Origin: Bemisia tabaci
Taxonomy: Eukaryota > Arthropoda > Insecta > Hemiptera > Aleyrodidae
DNA length: 64,000 nt
Assembly (NCBI RefSeq): GCF_918797505.1
Contig: NC_092795.1
Coordinates: 16,541,131 to 16,605,130 of the forward strand
Reading direction: 5' to 3'
A model generated the notes under the pieces. It was not told the origin of the DNA. It made no database searches and saw nothing but the letters and a program-made list of their open reading frames with translations. Positions 22,301-35,900 of the stretch are shown one piece after another. The position numbers and the translations under genes are program-made. Every line of letters starts with the position of its first letter. Positions within the stretch are counted from its first letter, which is position 1.

Positions 22301-25300
22301 TTTCATGAAATATATTGAAACTTCTAGGGATACGTTCAGGAGGCTAAGAAACGCCTAGAAACAGTGATTCTAAATTTTGAATTTTTTTACCCCGAGCCTA
22401 GAACATTCGCGCGTTGAAAATGTTTTCGTATAGTTTAGAGGTTAGGTTGGGGTTTTTCTCTCTAAACTCGTCCCCTTTTTGCCCCCTCTTTATGTCTGGC
22501 ATCTTCAGTAGAGTAGCATAACACCGCAGCATCAACAGGAAGACCATCTGAAACGCTTTCAGACCTTCAAAGGTTCAATCAATAATTCTAAAAAAAAATT
22601 AATAAATAACTTTAGTGAAATTTCAATCTCCATCTCTGCACGTGCGGAAACGGCGGCGTAGCCAGGAGGTTCCCAAAATGACCAGAAATTTTCCCCTCAA
22701 AAAAGGGCGTATCTAGTGAGTTTCAGGTGTATTTGCCTGAATTCCCCCCTCCCCTCAATCGTCCCATGAAAAATTTCTGGATTCGCCCCTGTTCGAGAAA
22801 ACCATCTTGTGAACATTACAAGAATCCCTCGTAATATCTGATCTACAAGACAAGACTTCCGCGTTAGCCACATAAGACTGTCGTTGTTTCGATAACAAGG
22901 TTCTGGTTTCAGTGACAATGAGTATTGCATTGGTAGGCTATTTAAACCGGAGATTTCCATGTCCGAAATATCTGGAATGCCAGGAAATTTTCAAATCGAA
23001 GAAAACTTGTCACCTTGCATATAACAATGATCACGATAGGTCGTGATTCCGCTGGTTTTTATCGGCAACGGCCCCTTAAAGTGCTCTATTTGGCAACGCT
23101 ATCACATACGGAATGTGGCAAACAATTATTAAGATACGATTTTTACATACTTTTAAGTTAATTACATGAGAGAATTCAAAGAAGATGCGTAATGGTTGAT
23201 AAATTCAGGCGAGAAACCGCCGCATGAATGGTCCCGCAATTTGATTTATATAATTATCTGTTTTATTTACAATTTCATCTTTCCAGTTTGATGATATGCC
23301 AAAACCGCCATTTTTTCGTGCAACGACGAGGCATGAATGCAATGAGAGACAAATGGTTTAACATAAGCGGAAAAATTGGAAGTGCTCCGGCTTTTTCAAT
23401 GCCCAGGTCTGGGATGCAACTATTTGTGCTCTCGAGATGTCCGTGTTGCGTGCACAAATATTGCAGGCGCTCCGGTTCTCTCAAGCCCCCGTGTGGCGGC
23501 AAGGCGGTTGTTAGTTCTCAAGGGATTTCTACGTTGCGTTTACAACACTGGAAAAAAAAAAACATTGGATCTAGAGTCCAGACTCTTAAAAACATCGACA
23601 AGAAAAAGTACTCTTGATTCAATCAGAAACTAGCTTAAATCAAGGATCCAGGCCTCTTAATTTAAGCGGATTTCGTTTTGATTCAAGCAAAAATCCGATT
23701 GAATCGAGAGTATTTTTCTTGTCAATGTTTTCAAGAGTCTGGACTCTAGATCCAATGTGTTTTTTCCCCAGTGAATCGTCTTTACCATGCAATCCTCAGA
23801 GTTCGAATTAACTGTGTTGGTTCAAATTTTCCACCTAAAGCATTTCCACCAAAGCATCGCGGATGCCAATCCCGCAAATTATAATATTTCCTCCATTTGC
23901 ATCATGTTACAATGCTACCGAGGTTGTGACGACCCATCCGAAATTCGAGGATGTCATGGTAAACACGATTGTAAATGCAACGTATAAAATCTTTGAGAAC
24001 TAACAACCGCAGCCACACGTTGTGCTTAAGATAGCCAAGGCGCCTGCAATTTTTTGTGTATGCGACACGGACGTCCTGAGAACCCGAATAGTTGCATCCA
24101 GGACTCAGCCATTGAAAAAGCCAGGGCGCTTGCAATTTTTTCCACTCATGATAACATAATGTGTCACTCATTGCATTTCAAGTCCGGAGCCTCTTTCTTT
24201 GCGTTTCCCCTTAAATGTGTTTACGTAAGAAAGTTACTGACACTGCCTGTGTCTGCACTGCTGTAGATTTTTAAATAGGATATTTGTTCATTAATGTCTA
24301 ATTTTACATAAATGTTGATAATTAACATTTTGGAACCGTCTACAAAACGCCGTGCGTATGAAATTAACATAAGGCTTTCCAACTATCGTACTTACACGTG
24401 AACTTTCATTTTTTTTTACAGTTATACTACCTTTAGTTTTAAGTCGCGATCTTGAGTCAGGATTTCCGTACGCTGATGCAACAAATAGACTACTGTGCCC
24501 GCCAAATAAAGATGAGCCGCAGCCTCCCAACAGAGTCAACTCTACCGATGCTCTTAAAAAGTAGGTATATTCAATATTTATCACCTTAAATTAAGTTCCA
24601 TGTCCTCAATGTTTTCCTTGTCATTTTTAATTATGTCAATTTTGTACCTCCCACCCAAAAATTTCAAAGAGAGTTCGTTGCTTATCGATGAAATTAATAA
24701 GTTGTAAATGTTTCTATTTTGGACACTTATGGGGATCGTTGAAACCAAGTCTTTTGCAATAACCAGGACAGGTTAAATTTTAAAACTATTTTAAATTCAA
24801 TTGATATTATGTACATGGTATTTTGAGGACGTGCAAACATTTTGGCGTGAATTATTCAAAATTGTAATAAATTAAAGATTCTGAATTCTATACAGTTTCA
24901 CATTGCGAATACAATAGATGTCTGATTAGCTTGTTGTCTACCCTGTCATTTCAAGGCGCAAATATGTTCTGTACGTTTTTCTTATCGACAAAATGTTCTT
25001 TTGTATCTGCAGCTTACGGAAATTAATGGTGAACTGGCTGGCACTACAAGCCCCTCTAATTGACGCATACATCGTAACCACTCATAATGCACACCAGGTC
25101 AGTAAATTTTCTGGTGAGTTGCTCCTCACCTGGGTAATTATTATGCCATCCTCCTCAAACGGCAAAACCAATATCAAAATGCATAGTTTTCCAACGACAG
25201 CGTTTGGAGGAAGGGAGTCAACAGTTTAGAGGGGAGGGAAGGGGAGGCAAAAAAAGTCAGGTCTGCTTGCTAGAAATGGCCGACGATCGAACACCACATT

Positions 25301-26871
25301 TATACTTTCGATGTCTACATTTCCATTTGGTTTCTACATCGGTTATTTTCATGGACGCACCTAGAAATTTTTTCGTGGAGAACTATCAGCAGTTTTTCTT
25401 GAAATTTTCCGTGACTCATTTTCAATCGTATGAAAATATTCCCGAAAAATTCCGATGTGATATTTTGATTGGTTTCCTTTTGAAGAAACAACTCATGCAG
25501 GCCGATATTGTATGTATGTGAATAATTAAAAGTAAACTAAAAATTGATTGGTCACTCGCGTTAAGTCGGAAGTCGTTTAAAGCGATGCGCCTTCATTTTT
25601 TGGCCAGACAATATGCCTTGCACATGATAAATCCTTGCCGTTCAATGTTCATAGGCTGCTTATGTAGCTGCTCATAGGGGGTTCATGTAGGTATCATATT
25701 TACTGTCGGAGATAGGATAGTCATTCGTGGTACCTAAGTAGCAGTAATCGTGATGAATAGCGATTTTATCGGTTGGTTATCGCGATTATATCGGTGGCAA
25801 TATATCGAGATATTATCGCATTGAAAATTGCGATATATGGCGATTAAATCGCTACACATAGCAATTTTTGGTTCGATAAAATCGCGATCAACTTGCGTCG
25901 ATAAAATCGAAATGAAATATCCATTTATCACGATCTTTATTTCGAAAATATCGCGATTAATTGTCGGGCGATAAAATCGCGATTTTATTCCAACACAATC
26001 GAGGATAATCGCTCAGATGTTGATGATCCTAGCGATTTTATCGCCGATAAAATAGCAAAATATCGCGTTTTTTTCATTGAAAAATGCTACTTGGGTAACG
26101 ATACCGTTTCTGTGTAACTTTGGTCCACTGTATATATTTACCTCATTTGACTATATCTCCCTTTCTAGCGGTAATAATGCCAAACTCATTATTGAATTTC
26201 TATTATTACTTTGTTTTTTTGACCTAGCATAATTTTCATCAAGAAAACATAGTAAAAAGATCCAAAATATAAAATACAGGCTGGCCCAACGCTACCCCTA
26301 TTGACGTAATTAAAAATGACAGAAGTTAAAGAGCACCGTGAGTAGCAACCGAGCAGAGTGTGGCATAGTTTTCCTGTGTCAAAAGATGGAGATCGGCGTA
26401 CTCGTTCTGTAATGATAAACATTGTGATAATGATAACAAAATTACTTGTTCTAATAATAGGAGTTTACCAGCTGTACTTGTATTTCGGTTTTTAGAGCGA
26501 GTTTGTTCCAGAGTACGACAGGCGGCTCAAACATCTGTCTGGATTCAGCGGGAGCGAAGGATTGGCAATTGTCACCAACACCAAAGCGGCTCTCTGGGTC
26601 AACGGGTTGTATCATACGCAAGCCGATCAGGAACTTTCTTGCGAATGGCTCCTGATGCGTCACGGAAATCCCAATGTAAGGATAAAATTGTTTATTTTAA
26701 TTTTTTTTTTAAATAAAATGCGAACAATTTAATTATTAAAACCTCCTTGATTTAACTTGTCACAACTTTTATGATGGAGATATTAAAACAGCTAACCGTA
26801 AATGAGCAATTTATTCCTGAAAAATTTCGAAAATATTTGGTTTTGAAAAACCTTTTGAAAAAATGTTGGCT

Positions 26872-26911
<40 letters not shown>

Positions 26912-29900
26912 AAATCAAAATACGCGTGGGAATGTTTAAAAATGAATCAAACGTGAAGCATTTAAGTACTAAGTTTTACCATTCAGATGAAGCAAAATTA
27001 TGAAGTCAACAGCACGCAGTGTTCCCAAGCGGTCTCCCATCCCAGTACTAACTACGCCCGACGTTGCTTAACTTCGGTGATCGGACGAGAACCGGTGTTT
27101 TCAACGTGGTATGGCCGTTGACGAGCTACCTCCGCTCTCTGTGTCCCGAAATCAGGTGCTGATGCCGAGCGAGGTTGAAGCTCGAGGTTCTGATATACAT
27201 TCTGTCGTGCTATACGTAGCACTATGAAAACATTCTCTCTAGTGTTTGGCCGGGGAGAGCTTTCTGGAAAACCGCTAATTGTAAAAATAAACTTTTTTAG
27301 CGAATTTTTTCAGCGAAATTTAATGACTGATGAGTTCAAGGAAAATTGTTCACAAGCTTTTTCAAAATTAGATATTTGATTTTGGGGAAATTCGCCACAA
27401 CCATATGCTGGAAGACTTCATTTTCGAAGTTCTTAACTCACATCAAAAGTCAACTTCTAGAAAGTAACAGAAATTTTAGGAAATTAAAAGTGTTCAAAAA
27501 CGCATGTTACAGGTTCCCACTCCTGAGGATTGGCTCATTGATGAGTTGAGACCGAAAACCGTGATCGGGGCTGATCCACATCTCATCCCAAACGCGTTGT
27601 GGGAGTCTTGGGAGAGGAAGCTGTACAACGCTTCCATCGAACTCAAAGCCATCCCCAACAATCTCATCGATCAATTTTGGACAAAAACCGCCTTTCCAAG
27701 CTATGAAGCGTACAATGTACCCCTTAATTATACAGGTAGTCAATTTCTCTTCTTTATTACCCCTTGCTTTGAGGTGTTTCTTTTCTGTTTCTCATTATTT
27801 GTTTCGAAATGTGTCCAGTCTTTGGCAACCTATAATTTTCATTTTAAAATCAATGCAAACATAAACAAACCCTACATTAGTTTAAAAAAAGGCGCGATTT
27901 GAACTTAGAATTAGCGGTTTAAGTGCGTTTAATTTTAGATTTAGTTGATGGGTTTCAGGTGCGACGTGGCAGACCAAAGTGGGTCGGGTCCGACGTGAGA
28001 TGGAAAAATTGGGCTGTGACGTTATGATCGTGACGGCGATTGAAGAAATCGCATGGCTTCTCAACATTAGAGGTTATGATAACGAGTTCAGCCCGTATCT
28101 GAGAGCTTATGTCATCCTCACGAAGGACAAAATCCATCTTTTTGCCGATGAGCAAAGTCTTACTCCGGCCGTTCACCGGAATCTCCACACATCCCACTGT
28201 GTCAACGCCTTCTGTGTCAGGTAATACCACCTTGAAATCAGATCTGTCGAAGAAAACAAAGACGCCCATGAAACCATCGTGCGTGATACAGTCATTTTAA
28301 CTTCCAAGTCGCTTAAATTGCAGAACTCTTGAAATGAAGGAGCACATCATTTTTTTCTGATTTTCACTTGTATAGGCAAAGCAATGGCTAAGGTAGCATT
28401 TCTCAACAGAGAAATGGCGATATTTTGAAATTAAATTGCGATTTTTTCACGATCTTTTTTTTTGCGATATATTTGCTAGGATCGTCAACATCTGAGCAAT
28501 TATCCTCGATCTTGTCGCAATTTTATTTCCATAAAATTGCGTTCGATAAAATCGCAATTTTATCCCAATTAATCACGATTTTTTGTTTTATAATATTGCA
28601 AAAAATTGCAGTCCATAAAATCGCGATTTTATTACAAAATCGTGCGATGAAATAGCAATTTATAGCAATTTTTAACCGATAATATTTAATTAATTGACAT
28701 AGATAAAATTGCGATACATTTTCCGATCAAATCGCAACTCATAGCAAACACTGATACTTATGGGTTAATGCTCACAACAGCAACATGCATGATAAAACTA
28801 TTTGCGCTCTCGAATTGCATACATCTTAAAATGAGGGAGTTTAAAACTTTTCGCCGGTATTATCACTTGTAAGAGTAGAGCGAAGGCCATGGGGTGACAC
28901 CAAATTAAGTGTTTCGAGTCTTGAAAGGATGATAAGGATGATTTTACTCGATTCTTACGTTGTAGAAAATCAAGTACTATATTTATTAATTTTATTATTT
29001 TCACGCTCTTATAATTTGACGAAGTTTGATCGAATTTTTTCTACTTTTCAGAGTCAAGCCCTATGAAAGTATCTTTGAGCACATCAGAACTGATTCCCAG
29101 GCATGGACTCGAGTTTTACTGCCCTCAGAATCGGTGTTTAGTCCAGGCGCCAGCAGAGCTATCGTTTCAGCGGTTAGTTTTAACTGACGATGCGTTCTCA
29201 AAAGTCATGTTTATTTTTTTGGGTTAATATGAGGACCTCTCGCTCTTAGAATTGTTCATGCTAAGCACTTTAATAATGCGGATCATCAAAAAATGCATCT
29301 CCGTATACCCGTTTTGCTACCAATTTCTGTCATATCTTTTACATTTAAGGTGACTCGATGGACGCCATATTTTGTGTCAAAACGGCATGCGATATATCGC
29401 ATCAATTGGTTCCATTTTTTCAGCTACTCGTCATTTTTCTCCAATTTTGAGATCGCAATTCTGTTGTCAGGAGACTAAAGCACCCACTTACCAATTTTAA
29501 CAAAGAAATTCAACGTAATAAAGGCGTGGTTTTTTCAGAGAGAAAATATTGCATTCGATACTGATATCGAAACTGCACTCGAATTAACACAGGCATGACT
29601 CAATCAACAAATCCAGAGAAGACTTACATCCTTGGCTTTGGAGCTGGTATCATCCCCCATCGAAAAACTCAGAGAATGACGTCATCTAAGGCATCATTCA
29701 GCGTTTTTAATGGTTCTTTTCGCTTGTTTCACCAATCAGAAAAGTACGAATTGTTTCCAATGTGCTCTTTACTAAAACATGGGAGAGATGAACATAAGAA
29801 TGCGTACCGACACTGCCCTATACAAAGAAAAAGCGCCGTATTGCTAAGAAAGAATGGGTATTTGCCATCAACATTCTAAAATATCTTTTACTCGTTTTGA

Positions 29901-32900
29901 GATACATAATTATGCAAAAATAGCGGCAGAAAGTGAAATAATATCGTGTTAAAAAAAAGAGGATAAAAGTGAGCCTGGTCCACAAGATACCATGTAATCG
30001 AGCCGACGTTGAAATAGGTATCTTTGAAAGTCTCTTCTTCATTTTGTATTGTGAGTTATCTCGTTGCAATACTCAGCATACCACAATAAAACCAACGTCA
30101 GATACCGAAGTTTTCTTGATTTTAATTTTTCAATTTGAGCAGAGAACGGAACCGTTACGCCTGGAGGTACATTTCCCTGTCTGTCACCGGAAATTTCCCA
30201 TTGACGTGCTAAAGTAAAGCTCAAACTACCCAAATTTGAAATGAAGAATTTATTCAGATCAATGGTGCCAAGTTTCACGAAACTCGAACGAACAGAAACC
30301 GAGATAGCATTTTAGGCCACGTCCGTCATCTAAAATTTGAGAATTTTAAAAAATTGACTAAAAATTCAATTTTCCCGTCAAAAAGTACCACCAGACACCG
30401 AATTTCAGAAAAATCCATCGAACAGGAGCCGAGATAGCATTTTAAGCCACGTCGTCATCTTGGATTAGAGAATTTTCAAAAATAGACTAAAAATTCGAGT
30501 TTCCCGTCGGAAAATACCCCGTGATACAGAATTTCACGGAACTCGTACGAACAGAAACCGAGATAGAATTTTAGGCCACGTCCGCCATATTGGATTTGAG
30601 AATTTCAAAAATCGACCAAACATTCGAGTTTCCCGTCGGAAAATACCCCGCGACACCGAATTTCAGTAAAATCCATCGAACAGGAGCCGACATAGCATTT
30701 TAGGCCACGACCGCCATCTTGGATTTGAGAATTTTCAAAAATGGACTAAAAATTCGAGTTTCCCGTTGAAAAATACCATCTAACTCAGAATTTCAGAAAA
30801 ATCCATCGAACAGGAGCCGAGATAGCATTTTAAGCCACTTCAGTCATTTCGGATTTTCGAATTTTGAATTTTGACAGATTTTGATTTAAAACACGTGATA
30901 CCCAAAATCGAAGCTCAGATTCGGATTCCTCGTTAAAAATCGATGCAAATTCATGTATCATACTCGAGCATAGCGTGAAGGAAAGAGACGTAACGTAGAC
31001 ATACTGATTCGAGCATATGAATGCAACGTGGCAACATGGGTAGTGCTCAGTGGGTCAGCGGAGGAGGAAGAATAAGAATTTATCGTGAGAAATTCCTCGC
31101 GACAAAACCGAACGCTTAGCCGGCGCTTAAGCGGCGCCTCCCCGTTCGGTTTCACTCGGGCGACAGGCGGCGGCGTAGTTCAAAAGGGAAGTACGACAGA
31201 ATCTATACGCGTCGTTAAACCTTTTTCCTTCACGCTATTCTAACATATGATACATGAAATCTCATCAATTTTTCACGAGGAATCCGAATCTGAGCTTAGA
31301 TTTTGGATATTACGCGTTTTATTCTATTTAAAATCGTAAGAGAATTTACAGAATTGTCCTTGAAAATCGATCACACATTAGTGTTTTTTTTACGTCATTA
31401 AACCTCTTTCCTTCACGCTATTCTAACATATGATACATGAAATCTCATCAATTTTTCACGAAGAATCTAAATCTGAGCTTAGATTTTGGATATTACGCGT
31501 TTTATTCTATTTAAAATCGTAAGAGAATTTACAGAATTGTCCTTGAAAATCGATCACACATTAGTGTTTTTTTTACGTCATTAAACCTCTTTCCTTCACG
31601 CTATTCTAACATATGATACATGAAATCTCATCAATTTTTCACGAAGAATCTAAATCTGAGCTTAGATTTTGGATATTACGCGTTTTATTCTATTTAAAAT
31701 CGTAAGAGAATTTACAGAATTGTCCTTGAAAATCGATCACACATTAGTGTTTTTTTTACGTCATTAAACCTCTTTCCTTCACGCTATTCTAACATATGAT
31801 ACATGGAATCTCATCAATTTTTCACGAAGAATCCAAATCTGAACTTAGATTTTGGATATTACGCGTTTTAATCTATTTAAAATCGTAGGAGAAATTACAG
31901 AATTGTCCTTGAAGATCGATCACACATTAGTGTTTTTATACGTCATTAAACCTCTTTCCTTCACGCTATTCTAACATATGATACATGGAATCTCATCAAT
32001 TTTTCACGAAGAATCCAAATCTGAACTTAGATTTTGGATATTACGCGTTTTAATCTATTTAAAATCGTAGGAGAAATTACAGAATTGTCCTTGAAAATTG
32101 ATCACACATTAGTGTTTTCTTTTACCCCATTTTTCTTCTGCATTCACGTAATAAAATTAGACCAACATTTTACTCATCGACTAGTCTAGCCTAATCCCCC
32201 AGAATCGGTCTAAAGGGCGAACGATTTTATCAGATAAGATGTGCGGTCCTAGTTTCCGGGCAATTGCGATTTGATGGAAGCTGCGATGAGGAGAAACGGA
32301 AGATATGCGAAACTCGGGCGGGTATTAAGTGAAAAACCAGGTAGGGGAAAACCTTTCTTCCCGAAAAGTTTGTGCTCGGGCCAACTTATGTGGTCACTGG
32401 AGCATTGTATAGGAGGTTGCGGGAAACTATTTTTTGCAGCAAGGGTGTATTTTCGAATACTTTAAGTGTTTTACATAATGGTACTCAAGTTATTCCCACC
32501 TGTAATTTACGCATATCGAAGGTGAAACCTTCAGACCACGTATCTCATTTGCGGTGTTTCAAAATCTCCGGTCCCATTTTATTTTTGTGGACGAGAAAAA
32601 ATCGATATCATTCCTTGAAGTTTTCACAGAGTTTTCTTCGCACAGTGAAGAAAAACCAGAGAATTGTTCAACAATTGTCATTGAGTAGTTTTCCATCGAA
32701 AAAATACAGTAAGACAGGAAGTCTGCTACGTCGCAAACCGAGATACGGGGTCTGGTAGTTTTACCGTCGATATATCATTGCAAATAGACTTTGCTAAGCC
32801 ATCATTTTCAACTCAGTGAATGGACATTTTTGCTACAGGTTCGCTCGGACAAGCGACTTTTAGCGGTCTCGCCGATCATAGCGATGAAGGCCGAAAAAAA

Positions 32901-35900
32901 CGAGGTGGAAAGAGCAGGCATGAAGCGAGCCCATGTTCGGGACGCCGCTGCAATCTGCGACTTTATGGCCTTCGTCACGCGCACCATGCAGCAGGTAATC
33001 TAAACTCCCTGAAATTTCGGCTCGTTCAATTACGAGGCCCTTTTGTACCTGAGCGACATCTCCTCCTAAACAGCGGCACAATGTGCGAACATTACTTTAA
33101 TCAGTGGCGTGGCGTGAATTGCGATACATCGATTGGTATGCCATTTAAACCTATGAAAAAAGATCGATTATCAGGGTGTTCGCAGCGAACACCTTAGTAA
33201 TCGATTCTTTACCATAGCTTCAAATGGCGAGATATCGATAATCGATTATTCACGCCACGCCACTGACTTTAATGCTGCCGTGCTGAAAAAACGACGCATG
33301 AAAATAAATGTTGTAAAGTTTCCCTCGGTAAAGTATACATTTTTTTTTTAAAAAAAAAGTGTCATTTGTTTTTTTAATTCCTCGGAGAATGGAGTGATGT
33401 GAATCAAAGATTTTCTGTTTATCCAACGTAATTAATTCCATGCCTACATGTAAATTTCATTAGAAACGCGATTTTGCCACTGGTGTAATCTAAAATCAAC
33501 TTCTTTTATCTAAAAAAAAAGCTGATGAAAAAAATTCTGTGAATCAATCATCTTAATTTTTCTCCGTAATTTCTTCTAAATTTTTCAAAGAATTTCATTT
33601 ACGATTTTTGGTAGCATATCTCGAAATTGTATTGATAAATTTACTCAAAGCTATAAATATTCGAATTAATAATATTTGGCAACACTCAAATGTTCATGCA
33701 CCGAGCTCCCTTTGTCTGGCGGAGAGTAAGACTTTCGAGACAAAAAGGCCCCTGGAAAGCTCGCAAACAGGGGTAGCTCTATGCCTCGACTGGTGTTTGG
33801 TGTCATCTAGGGTCTATTTAATTTTATGGGCGATTTTGCTGTCTGCCTCCGAGAAAGCGCATCATCCATTGTTTCGAAACTCAACTTTTAGACTTATCCC
33901 GGGAGGAGGTCGGAAGGGGGGGGGGGAGTCTACTCACTAGAGATGGTGGTGGAACTGCGGAAGTAAGAATGAAAAGATGCATGGATAGAATGCGACCAGC
34001 AAAAATAATTTGATGGGCAGAAGGGGGATTTTATCGGAGGATATTGCCGAAAAAGATGTTGAAAGATAGTGAGGATAGGTGAGAAAGGAAGTGAAAGTGG
34101 AAAAGGAAAGGGAGGAAGGAAGGTGGAAGTGCTGTCTTCTTTGTTTTGACCGTGACAAAGGTATTCTTTCAGCATGGTGAAGCGTGGATTTTCATTTTCA
34201 TTTTCTTATCTCATGTCTGATTTCTTTCCACAGAGTGATGTATCTTAATGGGCTCCTCTTCTTGAAAAAGTGCGAGTTTTTAATCTCTTGTTTGTGATGT
34301 AAATAACTGGAGACACAATCAACCAAATGGAATATACGCACGTTTTCTTGCAGGATCCAAGAAGTATTTGGTCTGAAAGGCGAAAGTTGTTCCAAATAGT
34401 AAGCCTGGTTATAAGGTAACCAGGCTTTCCTCATAAATCAGTACACTACGACCAGTTTAACTTTTCTGTGCATTGTCACAAATAATGGAAAATGTTTAAA
34501 CTTCATGTGTTTTCTTCTATGCATGTGATCGTATCGATTAGGAAACGTCATTTCAAATTTCGTCTACCTATGAATATTTTTTTATGGGCGAGTTTTATTA
34601 TTATTGTCAATTTTCCAGGATTTGGATACGGACCACGAAACTTGGGACGAGTTAAAGATGGTGCGGGAATTGAACCGGTTTCGGAGGGAGGAAAATTTGA
34701 CGAGAGGTATCAGTTTCCCGACAATCGTTGCGTTCGGGCCGCATTCCGCCATCCCTCACTATGTGCCGTCCAATTTGACCAATGTCCAGGTCGATAAATC
34801 CAACATGTTGCTCATCGACTCAGGAGGGCATTATTACGGTAAGCTATGGATCTTAATGGAAGTGGGTTTTCCATTGATGGTATCCAATAATGCAAACGTT
34901 CTGCACATGACAACTTTTTTGGGAGGGAAGGGAGGCACTGCAAATTTCTTACACAAAATCACGACTAAGAATGATGAGATAGTATGCAAAATCACACACA
35001 GTTTACTCACGAATTTGATTTTTCTTCTCCTTTTCGATGAGCATAAAAGATGGAACCTTATTTTACGAAGAACCCTCGTAGTAGATGTTACGATATATCC
35101 GCGGAATACTCAAATTCTAATTTTTTGACCAAATGTGACAAACATTTCTTGCCTGAAAAACGGACCTCATTGCACACGGAGAAAAATTTACCTGTAAATA
35201 ATTTTCTCATTTAAGTTTCTTATTTAAAACAACCAGAATTCCCGTTGTCCGTTTGGGATTCCTATATTGTTGCGACAGCTGGAACTTCATTGGGACGACG
35301 GGAACTCCAGTTGTCTCAAATGGACTCCATTTTGCTTAGGAACTGTCATTTCTAGCTTAGATTAGAAACAACGTATGCACCATTAGTTTCCTCATGCACA
35401 TAAGTGGTTTTACAGATGATCCAGATGTTGTAGTCCGCGCGAATGGCAAAATGAATTCCAAATACATCGACGGTGTAAATCGGCAATCACATAACTCGTT
35501 TGCGATGTCTGAAAATCTCAATGTTATTTTTTTAAAGGAGAACAAAATGACATCATTCCTTGAAGTTTTTGCAGAATTTTCTTCGCACAGAGAAGGAAAA
35601 TCAAGGCAGTTTTGAAGAATTGCCGTTGAGTAGTTTTCGGTGTAAAAAATAAAGTATGGCAGGAAGTCTGCGACGTCGGAAACCGAGTTATGTGACTGCC
35701 GACTTACACCGTTGATACGTCAGATGAGGAAATTTTTAACTTGACGTACCTTTAGGTGCTCTGAGAATTTTTTCTGCGTCCACTAGAGTCTGTTCCGTTT
35801 CGCAGTGTCGATGGTTAAAATTACATGTATTTTACTTTTAATATTCCTTTGTTTGGACAGATGGCACGACAGACGTGACCCGAACGTTCCACCTGGGAAC

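Larger units (their letters stand above)
10351..24421 (+). other. Intron 1 of the aminopeptidase gene, repeat-filled
   Basis: Bounded by donor gtaagt and acceptor tttttttacag. It contains the 508-bp hairpin, a 209-bp tandem duplication, several MITEs and an 850-bp foldback, listed separately. In 10351-12402, 12911-14737, 15811-16180, 16438-17053, 17301-18945 and 22045-23333 I see only AT-rich DNA, short simple tracts (for example G runs) and no supportable gene. Confidence 0.6.
29173..32838 (+). other. Aminopeptidase intron 7 carrying two tandem arrays
   Basis: Besides the two arrays and a foldback element listed separately, 29173-30254 shows only worn repeats, including a fragment of the TTGCCAAATTT family near 29820-29880 (gcgccgtattgctaagaaag). 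No exon is missing: residue spacing to the flanking exons agrees with the family. Confidence 0.55.

Noticed and set aside
30255..32123. The repeated units as a CRISPR array
   Set aside because: Units are 130 and 183 bp, contiguous without unique spacers, and the genome is clearly eukaryotic.
34604..35128. 174-codon ORF as a separate gene
   Set aside because: Its first part is aminopeptidase exon 9 with intron read-through after the gtaagc donor at 34839.
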